Of a DNA stretch of 64,000 bases, positions 36,450 to 50,277 are shown piece after piece. The DNA is taken from contig NC_068355.1 of assembly GCF_020536995.1 (NCBI RefSeq), positions 120,498,868-120,562,867 of the forward strand, written 5' to 3'. Within the stretch, counting starts at the first letter, position 1; each line of letters begins with the position of its first letter. This DNA comes from Dreissena polymorpha (lineage: Eukaryota > Mollusca > Bivalvia > Myida > Dreissenidae). Made by a program: the position numbers and the translations under genes. Below the pieces are notes generated by a model. That model saw only the letters and a program-made list of their open reading frames with translations. It made no database searches and was not told where the DNA came from.

Positions 36450-36517
<68 letters not shown>
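36450..36517. repeat. (AT)n microsatellite present only in the left arm
   Basis: About 34 AT units. The matching place in the right arm (46941-46951) has about five, so the array grew, or shrank, after the duplication. Confidence 0.97.
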
Positions 36518-36519
<2 letters not shown>

Positions 36520-38249
36520 AGTGGTAAAACGTAGAGTAACATTTTTTTATGTATCATAGACCAGTCAATGTTTAAAGCATGGTAAGGTACTTTATAGTAA
36601 ATATCGTTAAAGACATCGTATTCCGAATGCAAGGTAAATTAAATAATGTTCGAATATATCAATACCAACGTTTACTTGTTTGGGTTCATTGAACACTTAT
36701 CGGATGTTCTTAATACTATTTAAGTTTTACTTTGTTTAATGTATACAACACTATAACGGTCTTATGAACGTCAATTTAGTTCCGTGCTTGAACATTCTTC
36801 CGCGAACTGCTAAATGTCCTTTAATGTGATCGGCTTCTTTATTAATGTAATGTTATAACTATATGTTTCGTTCTGATATATTCCGCTGTTCGTTCTTACC
36901 TTAAACTTTTTACATGTTATATTTTGTTAAATTCAATGAAAACATATTAAGTCAATAAATCCATGTGTCTATGGGTAATAACTGGGAACACCGTTTTCTG
37001 ATATAATCATGTGTTGCTTTGAAGGCTTTATTTATACAAACATAATCATATAAAATTATTACAGTGTTTTCATCATATAAGTAGATTTTTTAATTATAGT
37101 GTGAGCATACTTTCCTCGAACCGAATATTTAAACTATCTACCTTACAGCATTTGTCTATTCCAGATCGCGTTCACCATTTACGTATGCATTTCTAGACTT
37201 ATATGTTATTGTTATCGATATCTAATTTATAATTACCACATTCCGATGTTTTGGGTATGAGTTGCCGATAAACAATTTTGTATGGACCTATCGGATTAAA
37301 TTTGCAAATTATGATCGCTTAACATATTTGGCAAGTATTGCGGTAACAGGTAATGTTATACACCATGAAACACAACCGACTATGCCGGATGGAACACGGG
37401 CTGATTCCGATAGTTCCAAAATTTATGCCGACTTTTTAAGGATCTTTCTGAAAGGTTGTGGATATTTTGCTTAATCATGCTGAAAATTTGGTCAACTATT
37501 ATAGACAGAATGCTCAAGTATTTCCGATTGGAGAATAACGATGTAAAACGATACCAAACTATTTGATATCGGTTGCTACTGGGGCGCTCTGGGTCGTATA
37601 ATTATAATTTGTGGTTTAATAATGCTTATATTACATGGCCCTAAAAGAGTGAGATTTGATTATGCTTCAATTACATTATCACTATTCGACCATACAGATA
37701 GAGCCTACAGATAGGAGATTGATGTACCAACATGCAATTCGCAATCAGATTGGTTTTAACGGTTAAATTGCAATGTGCATATGTGCATATGTTCATAAAA
37801 ACTGATAATTGCTGGCATTGACAAAACAATGGTCATCCATAACCACAAAGCAATCAATTTCGCTCATGTGTTTCTTCTTACGAAAAACGTTAGGCATGAC
37901 TTTGGCGAGCTTGATCATGTCAATAATTATAAACGTAATTCAGATGTATAATTTTCAAGGAAAATGGTTTGTAAAAAATAATTTAATGCAAATGTGATTG
38001 CAGAAAAAACAGTTTTATTACCACAGACATGTCATAATGAAGGTCATTCGTTAAAATGTAAGTTAAATGAACATTAGTACGGCAATCATTCAAACTGAAA
38101 GTCAACACTATCACGCTAATTAACAACAACGTATATTATTGCAGACATCGTAATGTGGTACAGTGTTTGCTTTAATCTAAAATATTATATTTGTCTGATT
38201 GATTCGTTACTAAATATATACTGAAACATGATTTTAAAATGCATCACAA

Positions 38250-38534
38250 TTATTAATGCTTTAATATAACAAAGGTACTAAAAGTTATGGATATTTTTCA
38301 AAGCAATAAAGACATACAAACAACAATCAACAATAAACCCAATACAATTATCACAGGCATCAAAACATGCACAGACCTGTACGTCTTTAATATCCTAGAT
38401 TGCTTAAAAAAATGACTAAATTTGAATTCGATAATTACCATAACGTAATTGTATTGCAAATGCATTACACTTGTCTTGTTGCGACTTAGTTGGTCAGATA
38501 TGGACTAATATGAACATTTCACTGATCAATATCT
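38250..38534. other. spacer DNA between left arm and long-TIR element
   Basis: AT-rich, nothing recognised. Confidence 0.5.
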
Positions 38535-41500
38535 TGGAGGGAAAAAGCCCCCGACACTTAAAATTCTAAGCAACGTATGTTTTGTTAATCGGTCAACGTT
38601 TTGCATTATTTAAAGCCGCCCGAGTTGATATTTCTCACAACAATTCGGTAAATTCAACTGACCAGAATTGATTAGTGTTCGTCAGATACATTCCAAAAGC
38701 TTTACACGTCCATACTGATTTTCGCGAAAATTGTCCCCGAAAAATGCAAAAATCATTAAATATACGAAACCTAATCATGTACATAACGGAATCCTCAAGA
38801 CTTTTTTTTAACCTGTGACGTATGCACGCTTTGGGCCACTTGAGCGCCAATTTCATAACAAAGAAGAACTACTTAATAATACAAGCAATTTTCAAACGAA
38901 TTATGTCTACGGGGAGCCCTAGCAAAGTGATTATAAAACATGTTTTTGTCTTAATGGAAAAACGAGGATCAGTGTGTATGGAATATCATGTTCGTAAAAA
39001 GGCAGAAGCAAGCTGATTGCATAAAAATGATTTCTCAGATCAGAGCAAATTCAATAAGGCCGATTTGTGGATTGAAAACAAAAGTTTTTATCCAGCTTGA
39101 TGAAAGTTTATTGAGATTTGTCGAGAAATATGCATAAGATATTGACAAAAAATCACGCTGTAAAAAACATTACGCTGCAATGTCCTGTCTGTTTGCTTGT
39201 CCCATTTTAAACGGGTAATAACATGATTATTCATCATTCATGCAAATGGCGTTGTAAACAATGATGCAATGGCCACGTGGTTTTACATGTGATTTTTCAA
39301 TGTAAAATTAGATAATTCTGTGCATGCACATAAATTAAAAAGCCCTATCTATGAACTGAACATTTCTTGACCGATTTTTACCAAATTGTTTGTACATCTG
39401 ACATAAATACAAACACATTTTGACTCATAATCACTTTTTTTGCGACACATAACAAAAATGGCAAAAAGTAAAGTAAACAATGATGACACACAATATTTTA
39501 ATATTAATGTTATACAAAAACATAACATATTTAATACGGATTTTAGTTTTTAAAAGAAAAAGTATGTGTTTTGGTAAGGAGTGAAATATTCAAAAACTTA
39601 TTCAGGAATACAAGTTTAGATAGTAGTAAAATTAAAGGTTTTCTTTTTAACCATGTACGATGTGATATATGATCAGTTAATGAATGAATAACACATACAT
39701 TGTATATAGTGATAGTAATATAATGTTAACATTTATGTACCGAATACTTTAAGTGTAGGTAAAATTGTTTTTTATATCTACATATTTGATAACATCACTA
39801 CATCGTGCTTGATTTCACAAAACGTATAGATTGATGCGTGTTAATTTCTATATCCTTTACTACGTTTGACTGAATACTATTTTGTTAAATGATACTGTAA
39901 TGAACCAACTCGAAATTAAATCAAATAAAACGATCACATAGTATCTGCGTATTTGATCAGACTGAACAAAAGTGGTGCCAAAATGTATTAATCGCCACAA
40001 CATTACTCGGAGGAAGAAACACATACATATTTCCTTTGAAATCGACACTTTTGAAAGTTTTAATTATTAATATAAGAATTAAGTGATTCATCGCTATTAC
40101 ATGTACAAATTTGAATTGTGTTTGCATAATGTCTAGCTTTTTTATTTAATTTCGTATCAAGTTTAATGTTGTGGATCGTTTCTAATAAAGAAGGTTTCAA
40201 ACCAATGATTCGGTTTATTCCTTAATACCCTGTGTTTAGCCTCGATTTAAAACACGTGCGCGCATATACATGCTGTAAGATTGTAAACAAAAACATGCAT
40301 TCGCGGTATAAATATTGCTTTTGGTGGTAAAGATCAAGTTTAATATCCCGAACATGATTTTTTTTACACTTGCTAGCTTAGTTTGTAAAGAGCTTGTCCG
40401 AGAATCATGGGCTCGATACCCGGCACAATGCGTGTGGGGATTGGTTATGACATGTTTTGCACAGATATTCTCCAAATACATCCTATTCAAGTAGGGCAGT
40501 TAACAGTTACCGGCAGTTCGTACAATTACAAACGGTAAAACCAACTACTGCAAGGAAAAAAACAGTATCATGACCTGATAAATTAATCGCCGTGATATGA
40601 ATGAAATACCATAACAACGGCACAAAGTACAACTTTACAAAATAACAAAATTAACATCATATTGCTAGACGTAAAAAAACATGAAAATGCGTCAACTGGT
40701 GTGAAAGTACCAGAAATGTTTGCTGCAAGAATAGCTGCAAACTTTTCCGCGGCCGAACAACCACGTTGTGAACGGTAGGTTGAGTTTATTAATGAATCTT
40801 TTGTCTGCTTTAGTAATGGTTGTATAGTATTGTCTGCATTTGTTTACGTGCACCAGAACAAGTTTTCATTTTAAATGGATAAATATGTGTGTGCTTGATT
40901 TATGTAACGGTGCAATTCCCAACTGAAGTACCATTACAACAGTTTAAATATATTTTTGCGTACATACATTATGACTGAATATTGTTAAAACATCTGTGCT
41001 TATCCACCCTGCATAGCATTCAAATACTGCAATATGATTTGCCCCCTATATTTTGGCATTTCATGGTACTCATTTCTCTTGAGAAACAATTACATGTTTA
41101 CATGCCATGAATGCAGCAACATGTAAAATCTTATTTTAAGGGTAAACAGCATTCTGTCTATAAAAAAGCTTTGCTAGGGCTATCCGTAGACATAATTCGT
41201 TTGAAAATTGCTTGTATTATTATGTAGTTCTTCTTTGTTTTAAAATTGGCGCTCAAGTGACCCAAAGCGTGCATACGTCACAGATTAAAAATAGTCTTGA
41301 GGATTCCGTTATGTACATGATTAGGTTTCGTATATTTGATGATTTTGGCATTTTTTGGGGACAATTTTTGCGAAAAACAGTATGGACGAGTTAAGCTTTA
41401 TGAATGTATCTGACGAATAATGATCAATTCTGGTCAGTTGAATTTACCGAATTGTTGTGGGAAATATCAACTCGGGCGGCTTTAAATGATGCAAAACGTT

Positions 41501-41560
41501 GACCGATTAACAAAACATACGTTGCTTAGAATTTTAAGTGTCGGGGGCTTTTTCCCTCCA
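38535..41560. mobile_element. 3 kb element with 0.39 kb terminal inverted repeats
   Basis: The arms 38535-38927 and 41169-41560 are inverted copies with modest divergence, both starting TGGAGGGAAAAAGCC at the outer end. The 2.2 kb between them has no frame resembling a transposase. Short frames in the arms (minus 38635-38856, plus 41212-41394) share a block containing LEDSVMYMIRFRIF only because the arms are copies. No target-site duplication is evident. It looks like a non-autonomous long-TIR or foldback element in the spacer of the large inverted duplication. Confidence 0.7.
40372..40425 (+). repeat. tRNA-derived SINE-like fragment
   Basis: TAGCTTAGTTTGTAAAGAGC resembles a tRNA D arm and A box. 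TCATGGGCTCGATACCCGGC follows at the right spacing as a T arm with a near B box. The fragment stands inside the long-TIR element. No acceptor stem can be formed. Confidence 0.45.
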
Positions 41561-43968
41561 GACAACAATGCTTCCCTTGTTGCACCACTGAAGTTGACCT
41601 TCGAACTTCCTACACTGTCCACATCTTGGCGCAAAATTGCTGTGGGATCTCAACCTTATTAATAAACCATGGGTGTAGTATAAATGATGAAGATTATCAC
41701 TATACTTGTTATATATAAGCGTGTTTATTCACATATTTTTCATATTTTGGTCATAATAGTGAGCAGTTCTCCAATATTCATGAACATCTTCAAATTATAC
41801 CAAACTTTCAGTATAATCTTATAAATCGTTTAGTCTTTAGCCTCAATTGCATATAAGCTAGGATGGGCATAGCAGTCCCCGATCGTCCTTGATCCAATCG
41901 GATCAAGATTCGGGACGATTCGAGGACGTTTTGTTAATTTTTGAGCATTGAATGACTTCCAAAGACCTTTTACCCGGTGAAAACACGGTATCTACAAAGT
42001 CCGGAATCACCACACAATCAACCCGGCGTCAACACGGAGTGTCGCGGACCAACACGGCGGAGATAATGATAGCCGTCATAAACACGGATCAACATGTCAT
42101 TTACACGGACCATCCCGGACCTACACGACAGCCACATGAAAAAACACGACAGCGATACTACGAAACACAATTTGCCCCGAACCGACAATAATTTATATAA
42201 AAGCAGGTTGATTTTTGGTGTGTCCATTAATTCGGCTGTCCGGTAAGCGCAGTTATATGTACATGCGATTCTCATCTTTGCGACCCGGATTCAATACCCG
42301 TTCCCGGAAATTGCGGATATCATATGATTCCACATTCGTCCGAATTTTCGAATGAAGTAATTAAATGTGTAAGTGCTGGGTCACACTCCAGGTCCTTACA
42401 AAATTCGGCCTTTGGCGCGGAAGGACCTAATGAACTCCAAAATGCACACACGCGCATACACACTCGGTGATTCCATTAATATGCAATCGGATCTAGAATG
42501 TGTATTTCATGTACCAAGCTTACACTTCGAAATGCCAGCCAAAATAAAACGAATCGAAAAAGTGGGCCAAACGATCTAAACGAGCACCATCCGCTACTGA
42601 TTAAGAACAACAGAAACAAGATGAAACAAGCTCGAGATCCGGATCAAGATTTCCATCAGCTTCAAAAGTAGATCTACATTCATCAGCACAGAACAGAAAC
42701 TGACGCTAACAAAATGAAGTCGTCCCTTGTCCTTTCAGAAGAATGGGGACTGACGCCGTGCACGATAAATTATCCCATTTTTACACTAACAACCTGTTCT
42801 ATATATTATTGATACCATATAATTACGACGTCTTTAACTGAAAAGTGTTCCCGGACTTTCAAAAACGCGGCGAACCAAAAGGACATTCCGGGACTTTCCA
42901 AGACCTACAAGGATCGACAGGGAGCTGCACAGCGACGCCACGGTTCAAATGCTGGATCGTGCCGGATATGATCCGTGTTAATCCGGCATCTATATGGCAC
43001 TTGGGCTTAATATGAAGAGCGTTCAGTTAAGTGCAATGAGTCCTTTATCGTGTAGTAGCTGGAGCCTTGCCTTTATCCGTGGTTTAGTTTATTATTTGTA
43101 ATCTGGAAGTTGATGTTGAAACTTCCGGTTATATCGATGCTACCCGCGTTTACTGTTGATTAATTCTTTAACGGACGAATTTATTGCACAGAGTGGCCTG
43201 TTAAAAAATATGTGTTTTTTTTTTAAATATAACTTATTCGACCACGGTTGATAGCGTTCCATTTTTTTTCAAGGTCAAACACTTTTAAAGTAGGACTGAA
43301 ACCATTTATCTTCAGTGAATATAGCTATTGTTTACGTTAACGCTAAAACGAATCGTACATTGAAGGGTGTAACTGATATTCAAATAAATGCATATCGGCA
43401 AAAACATCGAGTGCGATAGATCATTCGTTTGAATCGAAGGGATTTACATGTATATGAGTCAAACATCTCATTATGTTGCTTTTGACAACATGTACGTTCT
43501 TTGCCCTTAATGCATTTCCCAAAATTGGGAGACTTTTATTCATTGCAGATGAATTGTATTTAAGTCAGATAATGACAATTTGCATTTGTTCAACAACATT
43601 TTCGTTTTAAATTTGACCTATCAAATTGAATGATGATGATATTGTTTTTACATTTAAATTTTCTCTCATTACGTGTTTCCTTTATAACAAACGCTTTCAT
43701 ATTTAACTGCTCCAATACTACTACTTTTAAAAACATAATGACATTAATATAACTTCATGACACGAATGCATCCAACTTTGGGCGTTTTGGTAGTGTAAAT
43801 ACTTACCAAATATTGTGTGAGTATTATATGTGTTTTTGTATTTTTCCACGGCTATTTAAATCGATGTATTTGAATGCTACGAATGTCATATCTGGACCGG
43901 TTCGAGCGAAATCATCCATTATACAATTTTTCTCTACAAGAATCAAAAATACACTTGAAGACCTTTCT
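41561..43968. other. spacer stretch including a GC-richer patch (about 41870-43020)
   Basis: The patch is clearly less AT-rich than its surroundings. It opens with the palindrome CTTGATCC-AATC-GGATCAAG (41888-41907). From 41980 to 42130 the word ACACGG or a close variant recurs about six times, roughly 20 to 45 bases apart. The frame 41952-42191 is short and matches no protein I know. A TATA-like TTTATATAAAAGC lies near 42190. This is probably an unclassified dispersed repeat. The rest, to 43968, holds nothing recognised. Confidence 0.45.
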
Positions 43969-44759
43969 GACGCAACATTTTTCAAACTTTAAATTTTTAA
44001 TATTATTATTCGACTAAATTCTGAGCAAGTTCACGATAAAATCATTCATCCGTTACAATCGGACGCTTTAGCAAGTGGGGTATGTATAGCATCGTTTCGT
44101 CTTTTGGCACGTTTTATACATTTATTTCAATTACTTAATTTTATGTGGGTTCTTACACCAGAAACACATAAAATTATTTATTTTTAAATGTATAGCTGAT
44201 TTAAATAATCAGAAGCGCAAACCCGCATTTTGGCTAATTGCATGCTATCCACCCCACGCAATAAAGCGACCGATCGTCTGTGATGAATGATGTTATCGTT
44301 AGCTTGCGCTGAATGTAGTCAAATGATTACACCTACAATTTTGAATGAAAATCGTAATTTGTAAGAAAGATATTAAAGTTAGAAAAGTGTTGCGTTAGAA
44401 AAATATCCAATACACTTGCAGGTAATCTGCAATTTGCCAAAATGCGCGTTTGCGCTCTGAACTATTTATATGAGCCATACATTTTCAAAAACTAGCTGTA
44501 TGTTATCCTGCTGTAAGAACCCACCTTAAATGATGAAATTGAAATAAATTTAGACTAGTTTTTCTTTTCGTCATTTCCACGTGCAAACAGATGAAACTAA
44601 CATACCCCACGTGCTTAAGCGTCCAATCGTCTAGGCTGAATGATTTTATCGTGCGCTTGCTCAGACTGTAGTCAAATGATCACACGCTAAATTTTAAATC
44701 AAAATCTTAACTAATAATTGAAATATTCAAGTTTGAAAAGTGTTGCGTTAGAAAAGTCT
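43969..44759. repeat. compound inverted-repeat (foldback) cluster
   Basis: The outer arms 43969-44084 and 44601-44759 are inverted copies (ends AGACCTTTCTGACGCAACA and its reverse complement with few changes). A third copy lies at 44250-44408 in the same direction as the right arm. A further inverted pair joins 44210-44243 and 44428-44460 (GCAAACCCGCATTTTGGC). No coding frame is present. The pattern suits a foldback transposon with internal duplication. Confidence 0.75.
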
Positions 44760-45209
44760 CCGAGTGTAGATAATGGGTAGCATTGAAAAATAAAAGTTTA
44801 TCAAATTCGGTCACAGATCCGCAGCAATATTTGATTGAGAAGCTACCCTCAATGAAACATTTATTTGAGTACATAATCGTTGTTATTTGCTGATGAACAA
44901 ATCAAGTTGTGGTTTATTTTATACATTCAAGATATTATATTTTGTTTAAATATAGTTTAAAGTGTTGTCATCATATCTTCCATTTGAAAGATTGTGCATT
45001 TCATTGGAATTGTTTTACCACACACTATCGAATTAATTATTTGCAAGTGTACGTTTCTTTTAAATATCGCGAAAAAAGTGTATTTTTGATTTTAAACTTG
45101 TTATCGTAATAACTAATTGTGTTCTCAATAAATGTTTTAACTGTTGTTAAATTATCGGCATGCGTCACAAAGTTTTGTTAAATTATGCTTACAACGGGTT
45201 TTCCTTATT
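44760..45209. other. spacer DNA up to the right arm
   Basis: A frame at 44909-45109 is open but carries no recognised domain. Nothing else is seen. Confidence 0.5.
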
Positions 45210-48200
45210 TTGTGATGCATTTTAAAATCATGTTTCAGTATATATTTAGTAACGAATCAATCAGACAAATATAATATTTTAGATTAAAGCAAACACTGTA
45301 CCACATTACGATGTCTGCAATAATATACGTTGTTGTTAATTAGCGTGTTAGTGTTGACTTTCAGTTTGATTGATCGCCGTACTAATTTTCATTTAACTTT
45401 CATTTTAACGAATGACCTTCATTTTTGACATGTCTGTGGTAATAAAACTGTTTTTTCTGCAATCACATTTGCATTTAATTATTTTTTACAAACCATTTTC
45501 CTTGAACATAATACATCTGAATTACGTATATAATTAATGACGAGATCAAGCTCGCCAAAGTCATGCCTAACGTTTTTCGTAAGAAGAAACACATGAGCGA
45601 AATTGATTGCTTTGTGGTTATGGATGACCATTGTTTTGTCAATGCCAGCAATTATCAGTTTTTTTATGTACATATGCACATTGCAATTTAACCGTTAAAA
45701 CCAACCTGTTTGCGAATTGCATGTCGGTACACCAATCTCATATCTGTAGGCTCTAGCTGTATGGTCAAATAGTGATAATGTAATTGAAGCATAATCAAAT
45801 CTCACTCTTTTAGGGCCATGTAAGTATATGATGGCATTATTAAACCACAAATTATAATTATACGACATAGAGCGCTCCAGTAGCAACCGATATCAAATAG
45901 TTTGGTATCGTTTTACACCGTTATTCTCCGATCGGAAATACTTGAGCATTCTGTCTATAATAGTTGACCGAATTTTCAGCATGATTAAGCAAAATATCCA
46001 CAAACTTTTAGAAAGATCCTTAAAAAGTCGGCATAAATTTTGGAACTATCGGAATCAGCCCGTGTCCCATCCGGCATAGTCGGTTGTGTTTCATGGTGTA
46101 TAACATTACCTGTTACCGCAATACTTGCCTAATATTTTAGCGATCATAATTTGCAAATTTAATCCGATAGGTCCATACAAAATTGTTTATCGGCAACTCA
46201 TACCCAAAACATCGGAATGTGGTAATTATAAATTAGATATCGATTACAATAACATATAAGTCTAGCAATGCATACGTAAATGGTGAACGCGATCTAGTAA
46301 AGACAAATACTGTAAGGTAGGTAGTTTGAATATTCGGTTCGAGGAAAGTCTGCTCAAACTGTAATTAAAAAATCTACTTATATGATGAAAACACTGTAAT
46401 AATTTTATATGATTATGTTTGTATAAATTAAGCCTTCAAAGCAACACATGATTATATCAGAAAACGGTGTTCCCAGTTATTACCCATAGACACATGGATT
46501 TATTGACTTAATATGTTTTCATTGAATTTAACAAAATATAACATGTAAAAAGTTTAAGGTAAGAACGAACAGCGGAACATATCAGAACGAAACATATAGT
46601 TATAACATTACATTAATAAAGAAGCCGATCACATTAAAGGACATTTAGCAGTTCGCGGAAGAATGTTCAAGCACGGAACTAAATTGACGTTCATAAGACC
46701 GTTATAGTGTTGTATACATTAAACACATTCAAATTTAAATGGTATTAAGAACATCCGATTAGTGTTCAATGAACCAAAACAAGTAAACGTTGGTATTGAT
46801 ATATTAGAACATTATTTAATTAACCTTGCATTCGGAATACGATGTCTTTAACGATATTTACTTTAAAGTACCTTACCATGCTTAAAACATTGACTGGTCT
46901 ATGATACATAAAAAAATGTTACTCTACGTTTTACCGCTTGATATATATATAAAGTTTATTTAATCGATTTGATTTCGGATGGTTTTATCAATTATAACGA
47001 CAAGACACGTCACCGCCTTGAGACCCCAGTTTTTCATATAGAAATGATTTTGACATCAATATACGTCAAAATGCATTTACATTACATTCCCTTCATTTAT
47101 TTGCATATCAATGATTTGTTTTTACAACAAGTATGAACAAATATGATTGATGGACATAGTATTACCGTCTTTCGAACATAAGTGATGTCTCTTTCTGTAC
47201 TTTACTAAGTGTCTATTGGTGGTTGACCTTAAACAATATAATTTTTTACGTTATCTGTGGTTTGACAAATAGCTTAATAATGTTTTAAATCACGTCTATG
47301 CTTCCCAGTAACGAAATAATGTGCGAATGTAATGTTTCAATCCAATGAAGCTAACTTCCCTTAAATAAAAGAAAAAAGAAAACGTCAACTGGTTTCAATT
47401 TGATTAATCATTATGCATCTTAGTATTATTTGTGGTTATGAATAACTTCGATTCGCACACTGCACCCCATGCTGTATGATGAACGGCAAAAAAAGCTGAT
47501 ATTCATAAAACAAAAATAAACAAACTTCGTGAAGATGTTTTGTTGTAAAAATGATACGGTGTCTTGGAATGTAAGTGAGAGTTAAATGACAAGCAGCAGC
47601 AATCAATTACGATCGTAAATATCACAGCTGTATCCATTCAAGCCAACGTTTGACACATATAACATTATCATTTTAACTTTAATATACTGTTTTTGCACTG
47701 TTACCGTGAAGTTACATTACTGACTTGAACAAATCTTTTTTAATTATAGATGTATATTGTGAGATCGCAACGAATGTTATTAACGGTTTAATATACATCG
47801 ATGATAGTACTTTTTTCAGCCAACATGAATGTAATTAAATAAATAATAAGGACTTAGTCAAGACGGTATACTTTGTCTTGTGATTAACCACAACATTTCT
47901 TACAAGTTCCTTCTTTTTTTTAGAGAAGATCATGTTGACAATTTGCCTTCTTTTACGTGTTGATGTTTTACTAGTAACAAGAAGATATTGTACTTGTAAT
48001 GTGTTCATGTGTTAATGTTATATATACATGTCCGAAAATTTAGATACGGAAATTTTTCAAAAAATTAAGGTGTTCGAAAATTCAGAGACAAAATAATGTC
48101 CGAAAATTAAATTATAACTTTATTGAAATAAAAGCAATAAATCAATGAACAATAGTGGTTCTACTTTAAAATAAAAGCAACTTCACACCTTTGCGTACTT

Positions 48201-49939
48201 TTACCTGAAATGACACAGAACGAAAAAGTTAAAAATGAAACATTAACTGCTTCCTTAATAGGAAGATATCATTTTAAATGCTCTTGGTTAAAGCGATTGT
48301 TTTCTACCGTTATACATGGTTATTTACCCAATTACGCAAATGTTATGGTCCATTGCCCTCAGGCATGCGTTTCGCAGGATTAATTATCTTAATCTATTTA
48401 CGAAATTACCATCTATACAATTCGTATGTTTTGCTTTCACATCGTTCCGTGATTGTGTATGCAATTGCAGGAATTGCATGATCACGTCATAAATGCGCAC
48501 GAGTCACTCGAAAAACGACAAACAGTCGTTATTGTAAATTGTTTAAAGTCAAAGTTCATAAATGTCCATTTAATTGCTTTGTGATAAATAAAAAAAGGAA
48601 TACTACGTAAGTCTTTTTTCAAACTTTGTATCAGTCATTTATATTTCGCATAACTGATAGCTTAGCTCGAGCCGCTCGAACTTTACAAATTCTTGTCCCT
48701 TTATATTTTCCAAGTCTTATTTTTTCAAACACACGTACATGTAGCTCATGAAATACAAATCGAATGTCTTTATTATTGAGAATTATATATATATACCTTC
48801 ACTTAAACAGAAACCCTGTTGACATTATATATAAAAATAAATCAAGCACATTTGTATCAGACAATTATCGGGATACATATACAGATGATTCATCTAGTAA
48901 GTTGTCGATAATTTTATGAACATGACTTATTTTGAGAATTAAGTGTCGTGGTGACATTTAATACATTTGAGACTGTTATCCTTTATTAATGTACCTACGT
49001 GCATATTTTACTTACAATTCAATTGGTTAGGCCTATGATTTTTGTAATGTGCGAGGGTGAAAAAACACATGCACATTAGGTGGAAACATTGTTTAGCCTA
49101 CATGAACACATTGCCCATCTATTAAAGTGAGGCAATTACTTTTAAACATTCAATTAACAATTATTTGTAAAACTTATTAATTATCTGTTGCTTAGCAATA
49201 ATTCATGTGTATACCCTATCTATTCGGAACACTAAATGTCAATGTAACATTTAATTTACATTAATTTGTGAAACAGTTTTTCGCAAAATACATATTCCCG
49301 AAGTGTAGTCGTTGCAGCAGCAGCAGCAGCAACAGCAGCGTAGTAGTAGTTCTGGTAGCGGTTGCACTGTTGTACTTAAAGAAGCAATACTAGTGGAATT
49401 GGTTGCATTTTTAATAGTAGTGGTGGAAGCAGTAGTACATAGAAGTAATGGTGTACGTTGTAGCAGGAATTGTAGTAGTAGTAGTAGTAGTAGTGTGTAC
49501 GTTAAAAGGAAGCTTGAGGCTGTTCTTAAGTCTCCAAAACGTCTCACAAACCATGTGATTAATTTATAAACGAATTCAATGAATTGGCATCTTGGTGAGC
49601 CTGTATTATATGTCATCAAAAATGTTTTGAATATTTTAACATTATCGCTGCGTGTTGTATGCTCAAAATGGTCGATTTTGATCTGGTCCCCCATTTTGTG
49701 TAGTAAGTTGCGTGTGAGAGACACTTCTTGCCTCTCCTAACTAATGTATTTGTTGACACGTGCTTCAGTATGCATCGGCAATGTATTATAGTCAAATACT
49801 GCTCTATTAATACTATGGAACAAAACAAGTAAACGCCCTTTGTACGAAACCGTCAAGTAGTTCAACGAATCTACTGTGTACGTTACGGCTTCATTGTTGC
49901 ATTTGAAAATCTATTTAACCAGTTTAACAACTACAACAT

Positions 49940-50277
49940 ATATTGTTTAAATGCTTTATTTACATTGTCACACATTAATTGAGCATGATGTGTTTTGTAG
50001 GAATCCGTCTGTCTCCTGAAATGTATAAGGCAACACTTGTCAAAAATAACACAATAGTATTGTTAAGGTTGGTGTGAGTGTTGTGGTGTTGTTTTGCGAA
50101 TGTTTATGTGTGTTGTTTCTTGATAGGTACATAACACACTATAAGTAATAGTAAGTGAACAGGTTTACACTTATTAAACAAATGAATCGAATAACATTTT
50201 ATTTCACTAAATTGTTCTCGATATGCTTACTTTTAAAAGGATATGACAGATCAAGGGATCATACCGTTGTTTTGCGT
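49940..50277 (-). promoter_or_regulatory. gene B 3' UTR with spliced last exon and poly(A) signal
   Basis: On the minus strand the coding exon ends its transcript part at 50265 (AACG|GTATGA), the acceptor TTATACATTTCAG precedes 50015, and AATAAA lies at 49955-49960. All signals of gene A are kept. Confidence 0.7.

Larger units (their letters stand above)
30962..38249. repeat. left arm of a 7.2 kb inverted duplication
   Basis: This arm matches the reverse complement of 45210-52339 from end to end. Anchors read by eye: CTGTTGACCTGTTAATTC at the outer end, the whole of gene A/B, a CTG-rich segment near 34010, and AAACATGATTTTAAAATGCA at the inner end. Substitutions are scattered and several indels occur. 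This arm has a long AT array at 36450-36517 where the other has only about 11 bases, and roughly 95 bases near 35300-35395 that are missing from the other arm. Outside gene A the arm shows no convincing coding sequence. Confidence 0.95.

Noticed and set aside
38635-41394. Pair of similar short proteins sharing MYMIRFRIF at 38635-38856 (minus) and 41212-41394 (plus) as a gene family
   Set aside because: They lie in the two inverted arms of one element, so likeness follows from the DNA repeat; lengths and stops differ.
42018-42275. Overlapping frames 41952-42191 (plus) and 42018-42275 (minus) as a host gene
   Set aside because: Both cover the same GC-richer repeat-like patch, lack known domains and no splice structure extends them.
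49251-49724. 157-codon minus-strand frame in the right arm and its left-arm counterparts at 33476-33838 and 33787-34089
   Set aside because: Frame and stops are not kept between the two arms, the start is not a conserved ATG, and the second half is simple CTA/TGC repeat. No domain is recognised.
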